DNA of 64,000 nt. Origin: WTJD01 sp964225175 (GTDB lineage Bacteria; Pseudomonadota; Gammaproteobacteria; Xanthomonadales; SZUA-36). The stretch covers positions 48,768-112,767 of the forward strand of contig CAXQNK010000042.1 in the NCBI GenBank assembly GCA_964225175.1, in the 5' to 3' direction. Position numbers and translations under genes: made by a program. Numbering within the stretch: the stretch's first letter is position 1; every line of letters begins with the position of its first letter. Positions 50,207-59,994 of this stretch are shown here, piece after piece. The notes beneath the pieces were generated by a model. That model had not been told where the DNA came from. It made no database searches and worked only from the letters and a program-made list of their open reading frames with translations.

Positions 50207-50602
50207 TCAGCTGCCGCCGTCTGTGGCGTCATCCACCGCGTCTGCTGCAGCCTCTGCTGCTTCTTCTGCCATATCTGAGGCTGCGTCCGCAGCATCATCC
50301 ATGGCCTCAGCGGCGGCGTCCATGGCCTCATCAGCCATTTCTTCGGCCGCTGCAGCGGCGTCCATGGCCTCATCAGCCATCTCGTCAACCATCGATTCGG
50401 CTTCACTAGCGTCATCCATAGCTTCCTCAGTAGCCGCCTCCATGGCCTCGCCCGCCATCTCTTCAGATGCGGCTGCGGCCTCAGTCGCGGCCTCGCCGGC
50501 AGCTTCCGCTGCGTCCGGGCTACCGCCGTCTCCGCCGCTTCCACAACCTATGAGAAGTCCCGTCAACAAGGCTAAGATGATTAATTGTTTTAAATGTGTC
50601 AT
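50207..50602 (-). CDS. Small Ala/Glu/Met-rich repetitive lipoprotein
   Basis: A 131-residue protein with a lipoprotein signal (LIILALLTGLLIGC). The mature part consists almost only of A, E, D, M, S and T. It has a recurring EMADEAMDAAA unit and ends in EEAAEAAADAVDDATDGGS. It is predicted as a long acidic alpha helix, perhaps a coiled coil, without aromatic residues. It recalls Lpp-like or Ala-rich envelope spacers, though no family can be named. A good terminator follows it. A plus-strand frame over the same DNA (A/S-rich) is the shadow. Confidence 0.7.
   Translation of the reverse strand: MTHLKQLIILALLTGLLIGCGSGGDGGSPDAAEAAGEAATEAAAASEEMAGEAMEAATEEAMDDASEAESMVDEMADEAMDAAAAAEEMADEAMDAAAEAMDDAADAASDMAEEAAEAAADAVDDATDGGS
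50313..50380. repeat. Direct repeat of 26 bases in the lipoprotein gene
   Basis: A 26-base segment beginning GCGGCGTCCATGGCCTCATC occurs at 50313-50338 and again at 50355-50380. The two copies are 42 bases (14 codons) apart, so the reading frame is kept. It encodes the repeated ADEAMDAA-type unit and could expand or contract by slippage or recombination. Confidence 0.8.
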
Positions 50603-50792
50603 GTTCTGCTCTCTCTCGACGTCAGGAAAACACGCAGGCTTTGCGCGTCTCTGCCGCTCTAGTCGAGCGGCTTAGGCCATTGTGATCTAAAGGGGCGGCT
50701 TTTTCCAGCACAGTGCAAACAATGCCGGTTCGAAGTTCGGGGTTCTACTCATGTCCCGACCCTACTGGTGCCAAGTCGAGCGCACCAATTGT

Positions 50793-51317
50793 TCAGCTCG
50801 CCCGGTTGATCGCGGCGGTAATCAACTCTCTGGCCATATCCGCTCCGTGCCAGTCACCAATGCGCACCCATTTACCGGGCTCGAGGTCTTTGTAATGCTC
50901 GAAGAAATGCTCGATCTGCTGCAGGGTGATCGCGGGCAGATCTGAGAACTCCATGACCGTGTCGTAGCGACGCGTGAGTGATGATGAGGGAACCGCGATG
51001 ATCTTTTCATCCTGGCCGGCGTTGTCCTCCATGATGAGCACACCAATCGGACGAACGTTGATCACGCATCCGGGCACCAGCTCCCGGGTGTTGCATACCA
51101 GCACGTCGATGGGATCACCATCATCAGACAAGGTGTGCGGGACAAACCCATAATTCCCGGGATAAGACATCGGGGTATACAAAAACCGATCAACAACCAG
51201 CGTGCCCGCGTCCTTGTCAAGCTCATACTTGATTGGGTGCCCACCGACGGGGACCTCGATAATCACGTTGACGTCTTCAGGAGGATGATGACCTATCGAA
51301 ATAGCATCAATGCGCAT
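50793..51317 (-). CDS. ppa: Inorganic pyrophosphatase, family I
   Basis: A 174-residue soluble enzyme that hydrolyses pyrophosphate to phosphate. The active-site signature DDGDPIDVLV, YPGNYGFVPHTL, EVPVGGHPIKYELDK and HFFEHYKDLEPGKWVRIGDW are all present and give the full set of metal-binding aspartates. The length is normal for the hexameric bacterial enzyme. It stands alone between two intergenic regions. Confidence 0.95.
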   Translation of the reverse strand: MRIDAISIGHHPPEDVNVIIEVPVGGHPIKYELDKDAGTLVVDRFLYTPMSYPGNYGFVPHTLSDDGDPIDVLVCNTRELVPGCVINVRPIGVLIMEDNAGQDEKIIAVPSSSLTRRYDTVMEFSDLPAITLQQIEHFFEHYKDLEPGKWVRIGDWHGADMARELITAAINRAS

Positions 51318-51401
51318 GCCGCAACCTTCATTTTTAACCTATGACGTGGCGCATTGTACTTCCAGTGACGGTTTCAAACAGCCTGAGGGTCCCTGACCCG
51401 G

Positions 51402-53249
51402 TCATTGCGTGGACTCGTGGCGACTCCCCACGAGGCTCGCGATCTGAACCAGCATCAGCTCTTGCAAACTCAGCTCTTCGCGTTCTTTCCGAATCCTGAC
51501 CGCCTGGGCCGGATCATCGGTGATGATGCCATCGACATTTCGACTGATCATGACTGATACAAGGGCCGGATCATTCACCGTCCAGACCATGACCTTGCGT
51601 CCGGATTGCCGGGCGCGCCGGACAAAACCGCGGCGGGCCATCGCAGAACTTACCGCGTAGAAGTCCACATCGATGTTCGTCAGCCTTCCCACTCCGACCG
51701 CGGACAACAAGCCAACATCCCAGTCGGGCTGCAATCGCTTGAGCGCCCGGACTCCCCGAAGATTCAATGACATCAACAGGACATCCTGCTCCATACCCGC
51801 CGCCAGCACGGCGTCGACAACCCGTTGTTCCAGGGCTCGCTCATGGCCGTAATACTTGAGCTCGATAACAACGCCTATATTTCCTTTCGCAATCGCCAGC
51901 ACCTGCTCAAGCTCAGGGATGCGTTGGGTAGCGAAATCCGGTCCGAAGCGGCTGCCGATATCAATTTTCTGCAGGCTTGCGAGCTCTGATTGGCCGACCT
52001 GCATTCCGTTGCCGGCAATCTTCATCAAGTCCCGGTCGTGAATCACTGCCAGGTGACCGTCCGAGGTCTCCTGGACATCAATCTCAACCCACTCCGCGCC
52101 CTGTTCAATCGCTGCAGAAACAGCGGCCAAGGTATTCTCGGGCGCTGCCATTGAGGCACCGCGGTGGGCGATGATTTCTGTGACAGACCGGTCATCTCTT
52201 CGCTCCGCGACTGCAAGCAGAAGCATTGCTGCGATGACTGAACCGATCGATATAAAACCAACCATCGCGATGATGGGTTTTCTGAAACCTGGTCGCCCTA
52301 AATACCCGGCTGCGCGCCCTGAAAGCGGCATCGTTCGCTCCCTATCGTAGAGGCCGGCAAACTGGAACAGGCCCGTGGACAACACGCTGGCGCTGAGAAA
52401 CGTCGCGGTGAAATGAGCAAGCGCCCAGAGCATGAGGACCACACCCAATTGGAAAGCAAGGACCTGCAAAGAGCCCCCGGAGGATTGGATAGCAACACCA
52501 GAGCCCAGATCGAATACGACCCCGGCCAGGGCGAGGAGGAGCAGGCTGAATACCGCCCAAAGAAGAAAAAATCTCCGGATCGGACGCCTCAGGTGGGACA
52601 TACGGGATTTCGATGCAAGCAGCGCTTCTCGCACCGTCAAGCTTTCCAGGAGAACCATCGGCAGCGCCACCAGGTAAACCATCACGAAGCGGGAGAGCAC
52701 AACGATCATGGGCAACAGTGTCAAGACCAAGGCGGCACTGGCTTTCCAGAATTGGGGCGGTCGCGCAGCCAGGTAGTAATTGAGATCGTAATCCCACAGG
52801 AAATACATCAGCATCCCGCTAGCCAGTAGCAGAAACGGGGCGGCCAGAGCACTCGACATGAGTACCATTCGGCAGGCCAGGTCAAACAGCCGACCCATCA
52901 TGCCGAGCCAATTGCCAAGCATGTTCCGCCAGGTCAATGGGACATCCCGGCTGGTTCGCAGCAAAGCCAGCAACATCAGCGACAGTTCGAGGAGCAGGAG
53001 CGTCACCCAAATCGCAGCGGCAAACGTGAAAACAAACCAGCCACGAGGCGAAAGAATAAAGCGAAGAATGTCCTCATCGGTCAAGGCTGCATCGCCGGAA
53101 AGCAGAATCAGCAGACCAAGCAGACCTGAATAAAGCGGTGTCAGGACCAGCAAGGTCAGTGCATTGGAAACGAGATGAATATTCAGCAGTACGCGCCAGC
53201 TTCCGCGGAACAGCGCCCACGCCGGGCCAACCATGTCTCTGAGCATCAT
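51402..53249 (-). CDS. Glycerophosphodiester phosphodiesterase with membrane domain
   Basis: A 615-residue protein in two parts. Residues 1 to about 340 form a membrane domain with several segments (NALTLLVLTPLYSGLLGLLI and others) of the GDPD membrane family. Residues about 365-600 form a GDPD TIM barrel: IIAHRGASMAAPENTLAAV, EWVEIDVQETSDGHLAVIHD, VVIELKYYGHERALEQRVV, VMVWTVNDPALV and VDGIITDDPAQAVRI. It hydrolyses glycerophosphodiesters to glycerol-3-phosphate and an alcohol, probably with the catalytic domain on one face of the membrane. Three in-frame ATG codons at 53249, 53246 and 53234 are close together; the first is used here. Confidence 0.9.
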   Translation of the reverse strand: MMLRDMVGPAWALFRGSWRVLLNIHLVSNALTLLVLTPLYSGLLGLLILLSGDAALTDEDILRFILSPRGWFVFTFAAAIWVTLLLLELSLMLLALLRTSRDVPLTWRNMLGNWLGMMGRLFDLACRMVLMSSALAAPFLLLASGMLMYFLWDYDLNYYLAARPPQFWKASAALVLTLLPMIVVLSRFVMVYLVALPMVLLESLTVREALLASKSRMSHLRRPIRRFFLLWAVFSLLLLALAGVVFDLGSGVAIQSSGGSLQVLAFQLGVVLMLWALAHFTATFLSASVLSTGLFQFAGLYDRERTMPLSGRAAGYLGRPGFRKPIIAMVGFISIGSVIAAMLLLAVAERRDDRSVTEIIAHRGASMAAPENTLAAVSAAIEQGAEWVEIDVQETSDGHLAVIHDRDLMKIAGNGMQVGQSELASLQKIDIGSRFGPDFATQRIPELEQVLAIAKGNIGVVIELKYYGHERALEQRVVDAVLAAGMEQDVLLMSLNLRGVRALKRLQPDWDVGLLSAVGVGRLTNIDVDFYAVSSAMARRGFVRRARQSGRKVMVWTVNDPALVSVMISRNVDGIITDDPAQAVRIRKEREELSLQELMLVQIASLVGSRHESTQ

Positions 53250-53411
53250 CAAGCTAGGGTCAAGCTCCGCGCCGGGACGTCCCGTTCACGATCCGCTCGC
53301 GGTCGGGTATCTGGGCACTCAGCGGCTGAAGCGACCCGCATTCGCGGTTCGCTAAATGGCGAGAAACCTGGAGTTCAGCGACGAAAAACCGGCACAGCAG
53401 CCTGGTGAAAC

Positions 53412-54176
53412 TCAGAAACTGAATCGGAAGCCCACAGCAGGCCCATGTTGTTTCATGTCAAACAAGAAACGATCTGCACCCGTGCCGTCCTCGTAATCAA
53501 AGTCAAGGTATCGATAACCCAGGCTGATGCTGGTCCTGGCACTTATCTGATAGGCGACGCTGCCCGTCAGGACATAGGTCAGGTCCGAACCCACACCAAA
53601 ACCGCCCACCTGGGCAAGGCCCGTCAGGTCCCATCGGGAGCCCAACGCGCGGTTGTAGAGCACTCCGACGACAGGATCTACCCAACTCTCACCGGCTTTA
53701 CCCTGCCGGGATTCCAAAGGGCCGTCGAGCCTTGCCTTGGCTGTGATGTCGGCGTACAGCACACCCGCCAACAATCGCGTGTTCTCTGAGACCCGGTAAC
53801 TTGCAGAAGCAAGCACGGTGGTCTGCTTGTTGCTCACTGTGCCCGACAGCGCCCCCAGGGGGCCCTGCGCGTCCGCCTTGAGGTTCATGTAAACGACATC
53901 GAGCAGGACGCCCCAGCGTTCCCCCTCCCCGCGATACATTCCAAGGAATGCGCCATCCAGAGCGTCGAAAATATCGCTGGTGCCCATGTCGACTTCAGCT
54001 TCCAGTGGCCCGAGACCAACCTGGCCATCCAGGGTCGGCCCGAGCAAGTAAATTATCAATTGATTGGACCAAGTGTCGGCACCTGCATCGGGCTCGGCTC
54101 CATTCACGACACCTGACAACAACACCATGGACAGCACAACAGATTTTCGAACCATAAATCTTACCAATGTGATCAT
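53412..54176 (-). CDS. Outer-membrane protein, predicted beta-barrel
   Basis: A 254-residue protein with a signal peptide (VVLSMVLLSGVVNGA) and eight to ten likely strands. It ends VGFRFSF, with the C-terminal F of outer-membrane barrels. NQLIIYLLGPTLDGQVGLGP at the start of the mature part and ISLGYRYLDFDYEDGTGADR near the end resemble small OmpW/OmpA-like or 'outer membrane protein beta-barrel' families, with no function assigned. ATG 54176 has GGGGA five bases upstream; TTG 54188 is the longer alternative. It is separated from the efflux gene by about 110 bases. Confidence 0.7.
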   Translation of the reverse strand: MITLVRFMVRKSVVLSMVLLSGVVNGAEPDAGADTWSNQLIIYLLGPTLDGQVGLGPLEAEVDMGTSDIFDALDGAFLGMYRGEGERWGVLLDVVYMNLKADAQGPLGALSGTVSNKQTTVLASASYRVSENTRLLAGVLYADITAKARLDGPLESRQGKAGESWVDPVVGVLYNRALGSRWDLTGLAQVGGFGVGSDLTYVLTGSVAYQISARTSISLGYRYLDFDYEDGTGADRFLFDMKQHGPAVGFRFSF

Positions 54177-54289
54177 CTCATTCCCCAATTCAACACAACG
54201 TCCCAGACCCTGATCGGGTCATGAAATCCTCAACAGTGTAAGTCCGCGAACCACGGCTCCGCAGAATATACCTAACACGAGCCCGGGCC

Positions 54290-55690
54290 TCAATCCCCGT
54301 CAACGGGTGACCAACCACCTCCAAGGGCCTTGTAGAGCCGGATGATGGCAATCGTGTAAGAGGCCAAGGCCTCGGATTGTGCCAACTCGGAGCCAAACAA
54401 CGAGCGCTCCGTGTCGAGCACTTCCAGGTAGCTGGTTACTCCGCCATCGTAGCGGGCCCTCGACAGCATCGCAGCGCTGCGCGCCGCAGTGACCTGGCGC
54501 TCCCGCGCATCATATTCCGTGCGGTAAGTGCGAACAGCAACCAGGCTGTCCTCGACTTCTTTGAAAGCGCTCTGAACTGTCTGCAGATAAGCCTGCATTA
54601 ATTGCTCCGTTCTCGCTTCTTCCGCTTCTACCTGGCGAGCATTTCGTCCCGCATTGAACAACGGCGCAAACAGGCCAGCACCAACACTCCAGTATTCCGA
54701 GCCACTGTTCGATAAATCGGACAATTCTGAGCTCTCCAGGCCCAGTGCACCTGTCAGCGACAAGGAGGGCCACCGCGCCGCCTCGGCCACGCCAATTCTC
54801 GCAGTCTGGGCCGCAAGTTCTGCCTCGGCCACCCGAACGTCTGGCCTGCGCTGCAGCAATTCCGATGGCAGGCCTGCAGGTACGCTGGGTGGCAAGACCT
54901 GGTCGCTCAAGGCCACGCCACGCTCGATGGGTCCCGGATTCTGACCCAACAGTATGGACAGCGCATTTTCGGTCTGGATCATCGCGCGCTCGGCTGCGGA
55001 GACGGAACCCTCAGCCACCGCCAGCTCGATTTCCGCCTGGTTGACATCCAGCAACGGAACCGTGCCCTTGTCGTAACGGGCGCTGATGATCTCCAGGCTT
55101 TCTGCTCGCGCATTACGGGTCCGCCCGGAGATTTCGAAGCGCTGATCCAGATCCCTCAGGCGCATGTAGGCTTCGGCCACCGATGCCACCAGGCTGATGG
55201 TCAGCGCAACGCGGGCCTCTTCAGTGGCGAGCAGCTGTGCCCTGGCGGCCTCGTTGGACCGACGAAGTCGACCGAACAGGTCGACTTCGAAAAAAACCTC
55301 CGCGCCCACTCGGTATTGGTCAACCGGGTCACCCAATAGTCCGCCCGGCAGCGAATTCCGGCTGTTTCTTGCCCGTCCAGCGCTCGCCGCAGCGTTCACC
55401 TCGGGCCAGAGCCTTGACTCCGAGACCCCGAGCAGGGCCCGATATTCCTCCACCCGAGCCGCAGCGATCAACAAATCCCGGTTGTTTTCGAGCGCGACCT
55501 GAACCAATTCAACCAGTTTGGGATCTCTGAACAGGGTCCACCAGGGCAGGTTGGCCAGACTCTCGCCTTCATCGATCGCCTGGCGATAGGTCTCTGGGAC
55601 CTCAAGCTCGGGGCGCTGGTAATCCGGGCCCAGCATGCAACCTCCGAGCAGGAGGCCCAAAAGAAAAACCAGCGGGCGAAAGCCACTCAT
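54290..55690 (-). CDS. RND efflux outer-membrane channel lipoprotein (OprM/NodT family)
   Basis: A 466-residue outer-membrane factor. The lipobox LLGGC gives a lipidated N terminus, and two outer membrane efflux repeats follow (LVELVQVALENNRDLLIAAA; LLQRRPDVRVAEAELAAQTA, the latter the family signature). YDKGTVPLLDVNQAEIELA and YDGGVTSYLEVLDTERSLF are the paired coiled-coil turns. It forms the trimeric exit duct for the inner-membrane pump. Its ATG overlaps the stop of the RND permease gene (GCATGAG) by four bases. Confidence 0.93.
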   Translation of the reverse strand: MSGFRPLVFLLGLLLGGCMLGPDYQRPELEVPETYRQAIDEGESLANLPWWTLFRDPKLVELVQVALENNRDLLIAAARVEEYRALLGVSESRLWPEVNAAASAGRARNSRNSLPGGLLGDPVDQYRVGAEVFFEVDLFGRLRRSNEAARAQLLATEEARVALTISLVASVAEAYMRLRDLDQRFEISGRTRNARAESLEIISARYDKGTVPLLDVNQAEIELAVAEGSVSAAERAMIQTENALSILLGQNPGPIERGVALSDQVLPPSVPAGLPSELLQRRPDVRVAEAELAAQTARIGVAEAARWPSLSLTGALGLESSELSDLSNSGSEYWSVGAGLFAPLFNAGRNARQVEAEEARTEQLMQAYLQTVQSAFKEVEDSLVAVRTYRTEYDARERQVTAARSAAMLSRARYDGGVTSYLEVLDTERSLFGSELAQSEALASYTIAIIRLYKALGGGWSPVDGD

Positions 55691-58600
55691 GCGACATCGA
55701 CCTTGGAGGAACGGCGGTTGAGGTAGCGTTCAACGAATATGAACATCGCAGGCACAACCAGCACGCCGACCGCAGTGGCTACCAGCATTCCGCTGAACAC
55801 TGTCATTCCCATCACTTTCCGGGCCTCTGCGCCTGCTCCTGAGGCAATCAGCAACGGGACGACTCCGAGAATGAATGAAAACGCCGTCATTAAAATGGGA
55901 CGGAACCGGGATCGTGCCGCGGTCATCGCCGCATCAACAATATCCTTGCCTTTCTGCAATTCAAGACTCGCAAATTCCACGATGAGAATGGCATTTTTTG
56001 CCGACATTCCAATCAGCATAACCAGTCCGATTTGTGCAAATACGTTGTTGACATAGCTCTCGCTGATCAATCGGGCGAGAAACAATCCCGCGATGGCGCC
56101 GAAAACCGCGATGGGTGTACCAAGCATGACCGAAACCGGCAAAGACCAGCTCTCATATTGGGCTGCCAGGATCAAAAACACGAAGACCATGGCCATCAGG
56201 AAGACCACCCCTCCCGTTCCCTGCGCAATTTTTTCCTGGTAAGACATGTCCGCCCACGCATAGCTCATGTCTGCCGGAAGCACCTCACCGGCAACCTCCT
56301 CAAGGGCGTTGATGGCCTGTGCGGAACTGTAACCGGCGGCTGGCTGACCGGTGACCTGGGCGGAACGATAGAGATTGAATCGATTGGTAAACTCAGCCCC
56401 CTGTGTTCGGGACGTCGTCACCAGCGTGGACAGCGGCACCATGTTGCCCTCGCGATTGCGAACATAAAACATCCTGATGTCCTGTTCACTGTCCCGATAA
56501 TCCGGCTCGGCCTGCACATAAACCTTGTACAGACGGCCAAAACGATTGAAGTCGTTGACATAGGCGCCGCCAAGGAACGCCCCGATTGAAGTATTGATGT
56601 CGTTCAGTGACACCCCAAGCTTCAAGGCCTTGGGCTTATCGATATCCAGGTAAATTTGAGGCACGCCCGCTCGGTAAAGGGAACTGGCGCTGGCAATTTC
56701 AGGCCGCTGGGCGGCCGCCTGCGTGTAGGCAGCCACCTGTTCCGCCAGGTATTCCGGCGAATTGCCGCCGATGTCTTGCAACATCATGCTGAAACCTGAC
56801 CCGGTGCCCAGGCCGGGAATGGCAGGAGGCCCGAACGCAAAGGCAAAACCCTCGGTAACGTGCGACATGAATTGGAAGTTCAATCGCCGCACAATGTTTC
56901 TGGCCTCATCGCGGATACCCGGGCGATCATCCCAGTCCTTGAGTTGCAGGAAAATGAATCCGGCATTGGACTGCGTGGTGCCTGTCAGCATGCTGTAACC
57001 CGCCACGGTCGTGTAACTCTCTATGGCATCAATTCCCGCAATGATCTTCTCCACCTGGCTCATCACCTCTTCGGTACGCTGCAGTGAAGCGGCGTCCGGC
57101 AACTGCAAGGCGGCCAGAATGTAACCCTGGTCCTCCTCAGGCACGAAGCCGCCGGGAACTGCACGAAACAGCCACACCATGCCGACAATGAGTGCCGCCA
57201 GCAGCACACCTGCGCGCAGGAGGCGACGTGAGAAGAAATCCGTGAAGACCATGAACCGCGCTGCGCCGCGGTCAAAGTTACGGTTGAACCAACTGAAAAA
57301 GGGATCCAGAAGTCCTTTTTTCTCTCCTGGCGGACGCAGCAGCAGCGCTGACAGGGCGGGGCTCAGGGTCAGCGCGTTGATGGAGGAAATGGCGACGGAG
57401 ATGGCAATGGTGATGGCAAACTGCTGGTACAGGCTTCCCGTGATCCCGCCCATTGTTGCCACGGGCACGAACACCGCGATCAGCGAAAGCGAAGTCGCAA
57501 CAATCGGCGCCGAAACCTCTTTCATGGCCGCAATGGTCGCCTCACGGGCCTGCATGCCCTTCTCCATTTTTTGAGCGACCGCTTCGACGACAACAATGGC
57601 GTCATCAACCACGATTCCGATCGCCAACACCAGGCCCAGCAGAGACAGCGTGTTGATGGAAAAACCCAACAGGGGGAATACCGCGAACGTGCCAATCAGT
57701 GAGACAGGCACTGCGAGCGTTGGAATCAACGTCGAACGAACATTCTGCAGAAATACGAACACCACGAGAATCACCAGGCCGATGGCCTGGAACAAGGTGA
57801 CAACGATTTCCCGAATGCCCGCCGATATGGGCTTGGTCGTGTCCAGGGACACCACGTACTCAACATCCTCGGGAAACCTAGTCTCGAGTGAATTCATGGC
57901 GGCCAGAACTTTTTCAGCCACGTCCAGGCCATTGGCATCGGGTAACTGATAGATCGCCAGCACCGCACTGGCGGCCTGGTTTAAGCGCGTGGACACCACG
58001 TAATTCTGGGTTCCCAACTCGATGCGTGCGACATCCCGGAGCAGTACCTGCGAGCCATTGGGGTTGGAGCGCACGACGATATTGCCGAACTCCTCTGCCG
58101 TAATCAGTCGGCCCGGTGTCTGGACCGTGTAGGTAAACTCGGTGCCTTCTGGCGCAGGCGGACCACCGATCTGACCAGCGGGAATCAGAACATTCTGTTG
58201 TTGCAGGGCCTGGGTCAGGTCAGGGACCGTCAGCCCCAACTTCGCAAGCTGGTCGGGTTTGACCCATATCCGCATCGCATATTCGAACACCGACCCACCC
58301 AGCACGTCTGCCTGGCCAACGCCCTGTATACGCGCCAGTTCATCAAGCACGTTGATGGTGCTGTAGTTGGTCAGGAATTCGGCGTCATAGGTGCCCCCCG
58401 GCGATATCATCGAAATCAGCATGAGGGGAAAGGACAATTGCTTTTTCACTGTCACCCCCAATCGAGTCACTTCCTGGGGTAACAGCGCCTGGGCCTCCGA
58501 CACCCGATTCTGTGTCAGGACGTTGGCCATGTCGATGTCTGTTCCAACATCGAAAGAGACCTGCAGTTGCATCGTGCCGTCACTGGCGTTGGTGGACTTC

Positions 58601-58833
58601 ATGTAAATCATGTTTTCCACGCCATTGACCTTCTGCTCAATCGGCGTGGCGACAGATTGTTCAACATTGACTGCATTCGCGCCGGTGTATGCGCCACTGA
58701 CAGACACCATGGGCGGTGTGATTTCGGGATATTGGGAGATGGGCAGTCCCCGCATGGAGATGAAGCCCACCATGACGGTGATGATCGCAATCACCATGGC
58801 CACGATGGGTCTTTTTACAAAAAATTCAGCCAT
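55687..58833 (-). CDS. RND multidrug efflux permease (HAE1/AcrB family)
   Basis: A 1048-residue inner-membrane pump with 12 membrane segments and two large periplasmic loops. It opens MAEFFVKRPIVAMVIAIITV, the hydrophobic-and-amphiphilic efflux type. The proton-relay aspartates are in LAIGIVVDDAIVVVEAVAQK (segment 4), and GGFVPEEDQGYILAALQLPD and SAKNAILIVEFA (segment 10) are typical. It exports drugs, detergents or other amphiphiles using the proton gradient. It stands three bases after the adaptor gene and overlaps the outer-membrane channel gene. Confidence 0.96.
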   Translation of the reverse strand: MAEFFVKRPIVAMVIAIITVMVGFISMRGLPISQYPEITPPMVSVSGAYTGANAVNVEQSVATPIEQKVNGVENMIYMKSTNASDGTMQLQVSFDVGTDIDMANVLTQNRVSEAQALLPQEVTRLGVTVKKQLSFPLMLISMISPGGTYDAEFLTNYSTINVLDELARIQGVGQADVLGGSVFEYAMRIWVKPDQLAKLGLTVPDLTQALQQQNVLIPAGQIGGPPAPEGTEFTYTVQTPGRLITAEEFGNIVVRSNPNGSQVLLRDVARIELGTQNYVVSTRLNQAASAVLAIYQLPDANGLDVAEKVLAAMNSLETRFPEDVEYVVSLDTTKPISAGIREIVVTLFQAIGLVILVVFVFLQNVRSTLIPTLAVPVSLIGTFAVFPLLGFSINTLSLLGLVLAIGIVVDDAIVVVEAVAQKMEKGMQAREATIAAMKEVSAPIVATSLSLIAVFVPVATMGGITGSLYQQFAITIAISVAISSINALTLSPALSALLLRPPGEKKGLLDPFFSWFNRNFDRGAARFMVFTDFFSRRLLRAGVLLAALIVGMVWLFRAVPGGFVPEEDQGYILAALQLPDAASLQRTEEVMSQVEKIIAGIDAIESYTTVAGYSMLTGTTQSNAGFIFLQLKDWDDRPGIRDEARNIVRRLNFQFMSHVTEGFAFAFGPPAIPGLGTGSGFSMMLQDIGGNSPEYLAEQVAAYTQAAAQRPEIASASSLYRAGVPQIYLDIDKPKALKLGVSLNDINTSIGAFLGGAYVNDFNRFGRLYKVYVQAEPDYRDSEQDIRMFYVRNREGNMVPLSTLVTTSRTQGAEFTNRFNLYRSAQVTGQPAAGYSSAQAINALEEVAGEVLPADMSYAWADMSYQEKIAQGTGGVVFLMAMVFVFLILAAQYESWSLPVSVMLGTPIAVFGAIAGLFLARLISESYVNNVFAQIGLVMLIGMSAKNAILIVEFASLELQKGKDIVDAAMTAARSRFRPILMTAFSFILGVVPLLIASGAGAEARKVMGMTVFSGMLVATAVGVLVVPAMFIFVERYLNRRSSKVDVA

Positions 58834-58836
58834 TAA

Positions 58837-59994
58837 TCAGGCCCCATCGGCATCTGCTGCGGGCCCGCGCACCCGGACTTTCATACCGGACTTGAGTCGC
58901 TGCAACCCATCCAGTGCCACGCGATCTCCCGCCTCAAGACCGGATTCGACGATCCAGTCGCGATCAATCTGAGGGCCCATGGTGACCTTGCGCATCTCCA
59001 CGGTATTGTCCTGCCCGACCAGTGCCACGCGGAAGATGCCCTGTTGCTCCATGACCGCACGTTGCGGAACCGCTATAGCGCCCTCCCTGACATCGACCTG
59101 GGCACGAACGCGCGCAAACTGCCCCGGCAAAACGAGGCGTTCGGGGTTGGGAAAATCCGCCTCGAGCGTCAGGGTGCCCGTTTGCGGATCGACCGCAGCA
59201 TTGAAGCTCACGATGGAGCCCTCGTAATCATGCAGGCTGCCGTCGGCAAGAATCATCTCCAGATTGGCATCACTCGCCCGACGATCGTCGAGCTGTTTCA
59301 TTCTCTCCGCGACATCTCGTCGAAAACGGAGGTACTCGCGTTCATTGATAGAAAAACGAACCCTGATCGGATCTGTTTTAGATACGAAATTCAGGACCAC
59401 CGGATTGGGATCTCGCCCGACATACTCACCTACTTTGGCCTGGGTGATTCCAATGAGCCCGTCGATGGGCGCATGCAGACGCGTATATCCCAACTTGATT
59501 TCCGCCTGCTCAACCTGGGCACTTGCCACCTGCAGGGCCCCCTCAGCCGCCTCGACCTGGGCAACCGCGCCATCGAGGTCCTGTTGGCTGACCGCTCGCA
59601 TCGCCGCGAGGGGCTTGATTCGGTCCAAATCACTCTGGGCTTTGGCAATTCGGGTTTGCGCCTCGGCAAGCCGGCCTTTAGCCTCGATGACTTCAGCCGT
59701 ATAAGGACGCGAGTCAATCACGTAAAGCAATTGCCCCTGACCCACGGGCCGCCCCTCCAGGAAATGCATTTCCTCCAGGACCCCATCAACTCGGGCCCGG
59801 ATGGGAATATCCACCGATCCCAGCGTTTGCCCGACCATGTCGTAGTAGATTGGGATATCGCGTGGCTCGATGGCCATGACCTGGACCCCTATGGGCGGCA
59901 ATTTTGGAGCCTCACGCTTGCTGCAGGACAGCAGAATCATGCTCGACAGACACATCAGGAGGATGTGGTAGTTTCTGCTTTTGGAATTCATCAT
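58837..59994 (-). CDS. RND efflux periplasmic adaptor lipoprotein (MFP family)
   Basis: A 385-residue membrane fusion protein that joins pump and channel. A lipoprotein signal (MILLSCSK) is followed by the barrel-sandwich and lipoyl half-motifs (PIRARVDGVLEEMHFLEGRP; IKLGYTRLHAPIDGLIGITQ) around a coiled-coil hairpin (AEAQTRIAKAQSDLDRIKPL). The C-terminal half includes GTLTLEADFPNPERLVLPGQ and the membrane-proximal domain. ATG 59994 and ATG 59991 are adjacent; GGGAAGAG lies upstream. No TetR or two-component regulator gene is attached to this operon. Confidence 0.94.
   Translation of the reverse strand: MMNSKSRNYHILLMCLSSMILLSCSKREAPKLPPIGVQVMAIEPRDIPIYYDMVGQTLGSVDIPIRARVDGVLEEMHFLEGRPVGQGQLLYVIDSRPYTAEVIEAKGRLAEAQTRIAKAQSDLDRIKPLAAMRAVSQQDLDGAVAQVEAAEGALQVASAQVEQAEIKLGYTRLHAPIDGLIGITQAKVGEYVGRDPNPVVLNFVSKTDPIRVRFSINEREYLRFRRDVAERMKQLDDRRASDANLEMILADGSLHDYEGSIVSFNAAVDPQTGTLTLEADFPNPERLVLPGQFARVRAQVDVREGAIAVPQRAVMEQQGIFRVALVGQDNTVEMRKVTMGPQIDRDWIVESGLEAGDRVALDGLQRLKSGMKVRVRGPAADADGA

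Noticed and set aside
50196..50675. Plus-strand ORF of 159 codons rich in Ala and Ser
   Set aside because: It is the antisense shadow of the repetitive lipoprotein; the minus strand has a lipobox, a ribosome site and a terminator.
54552..54572. Further AAGCGCT-like operator in the efflux channel gene (GAAAGCGCTC)
   Set aside because: It lies in coding sequence, only half of the palindrome fits, and no promoter is near.
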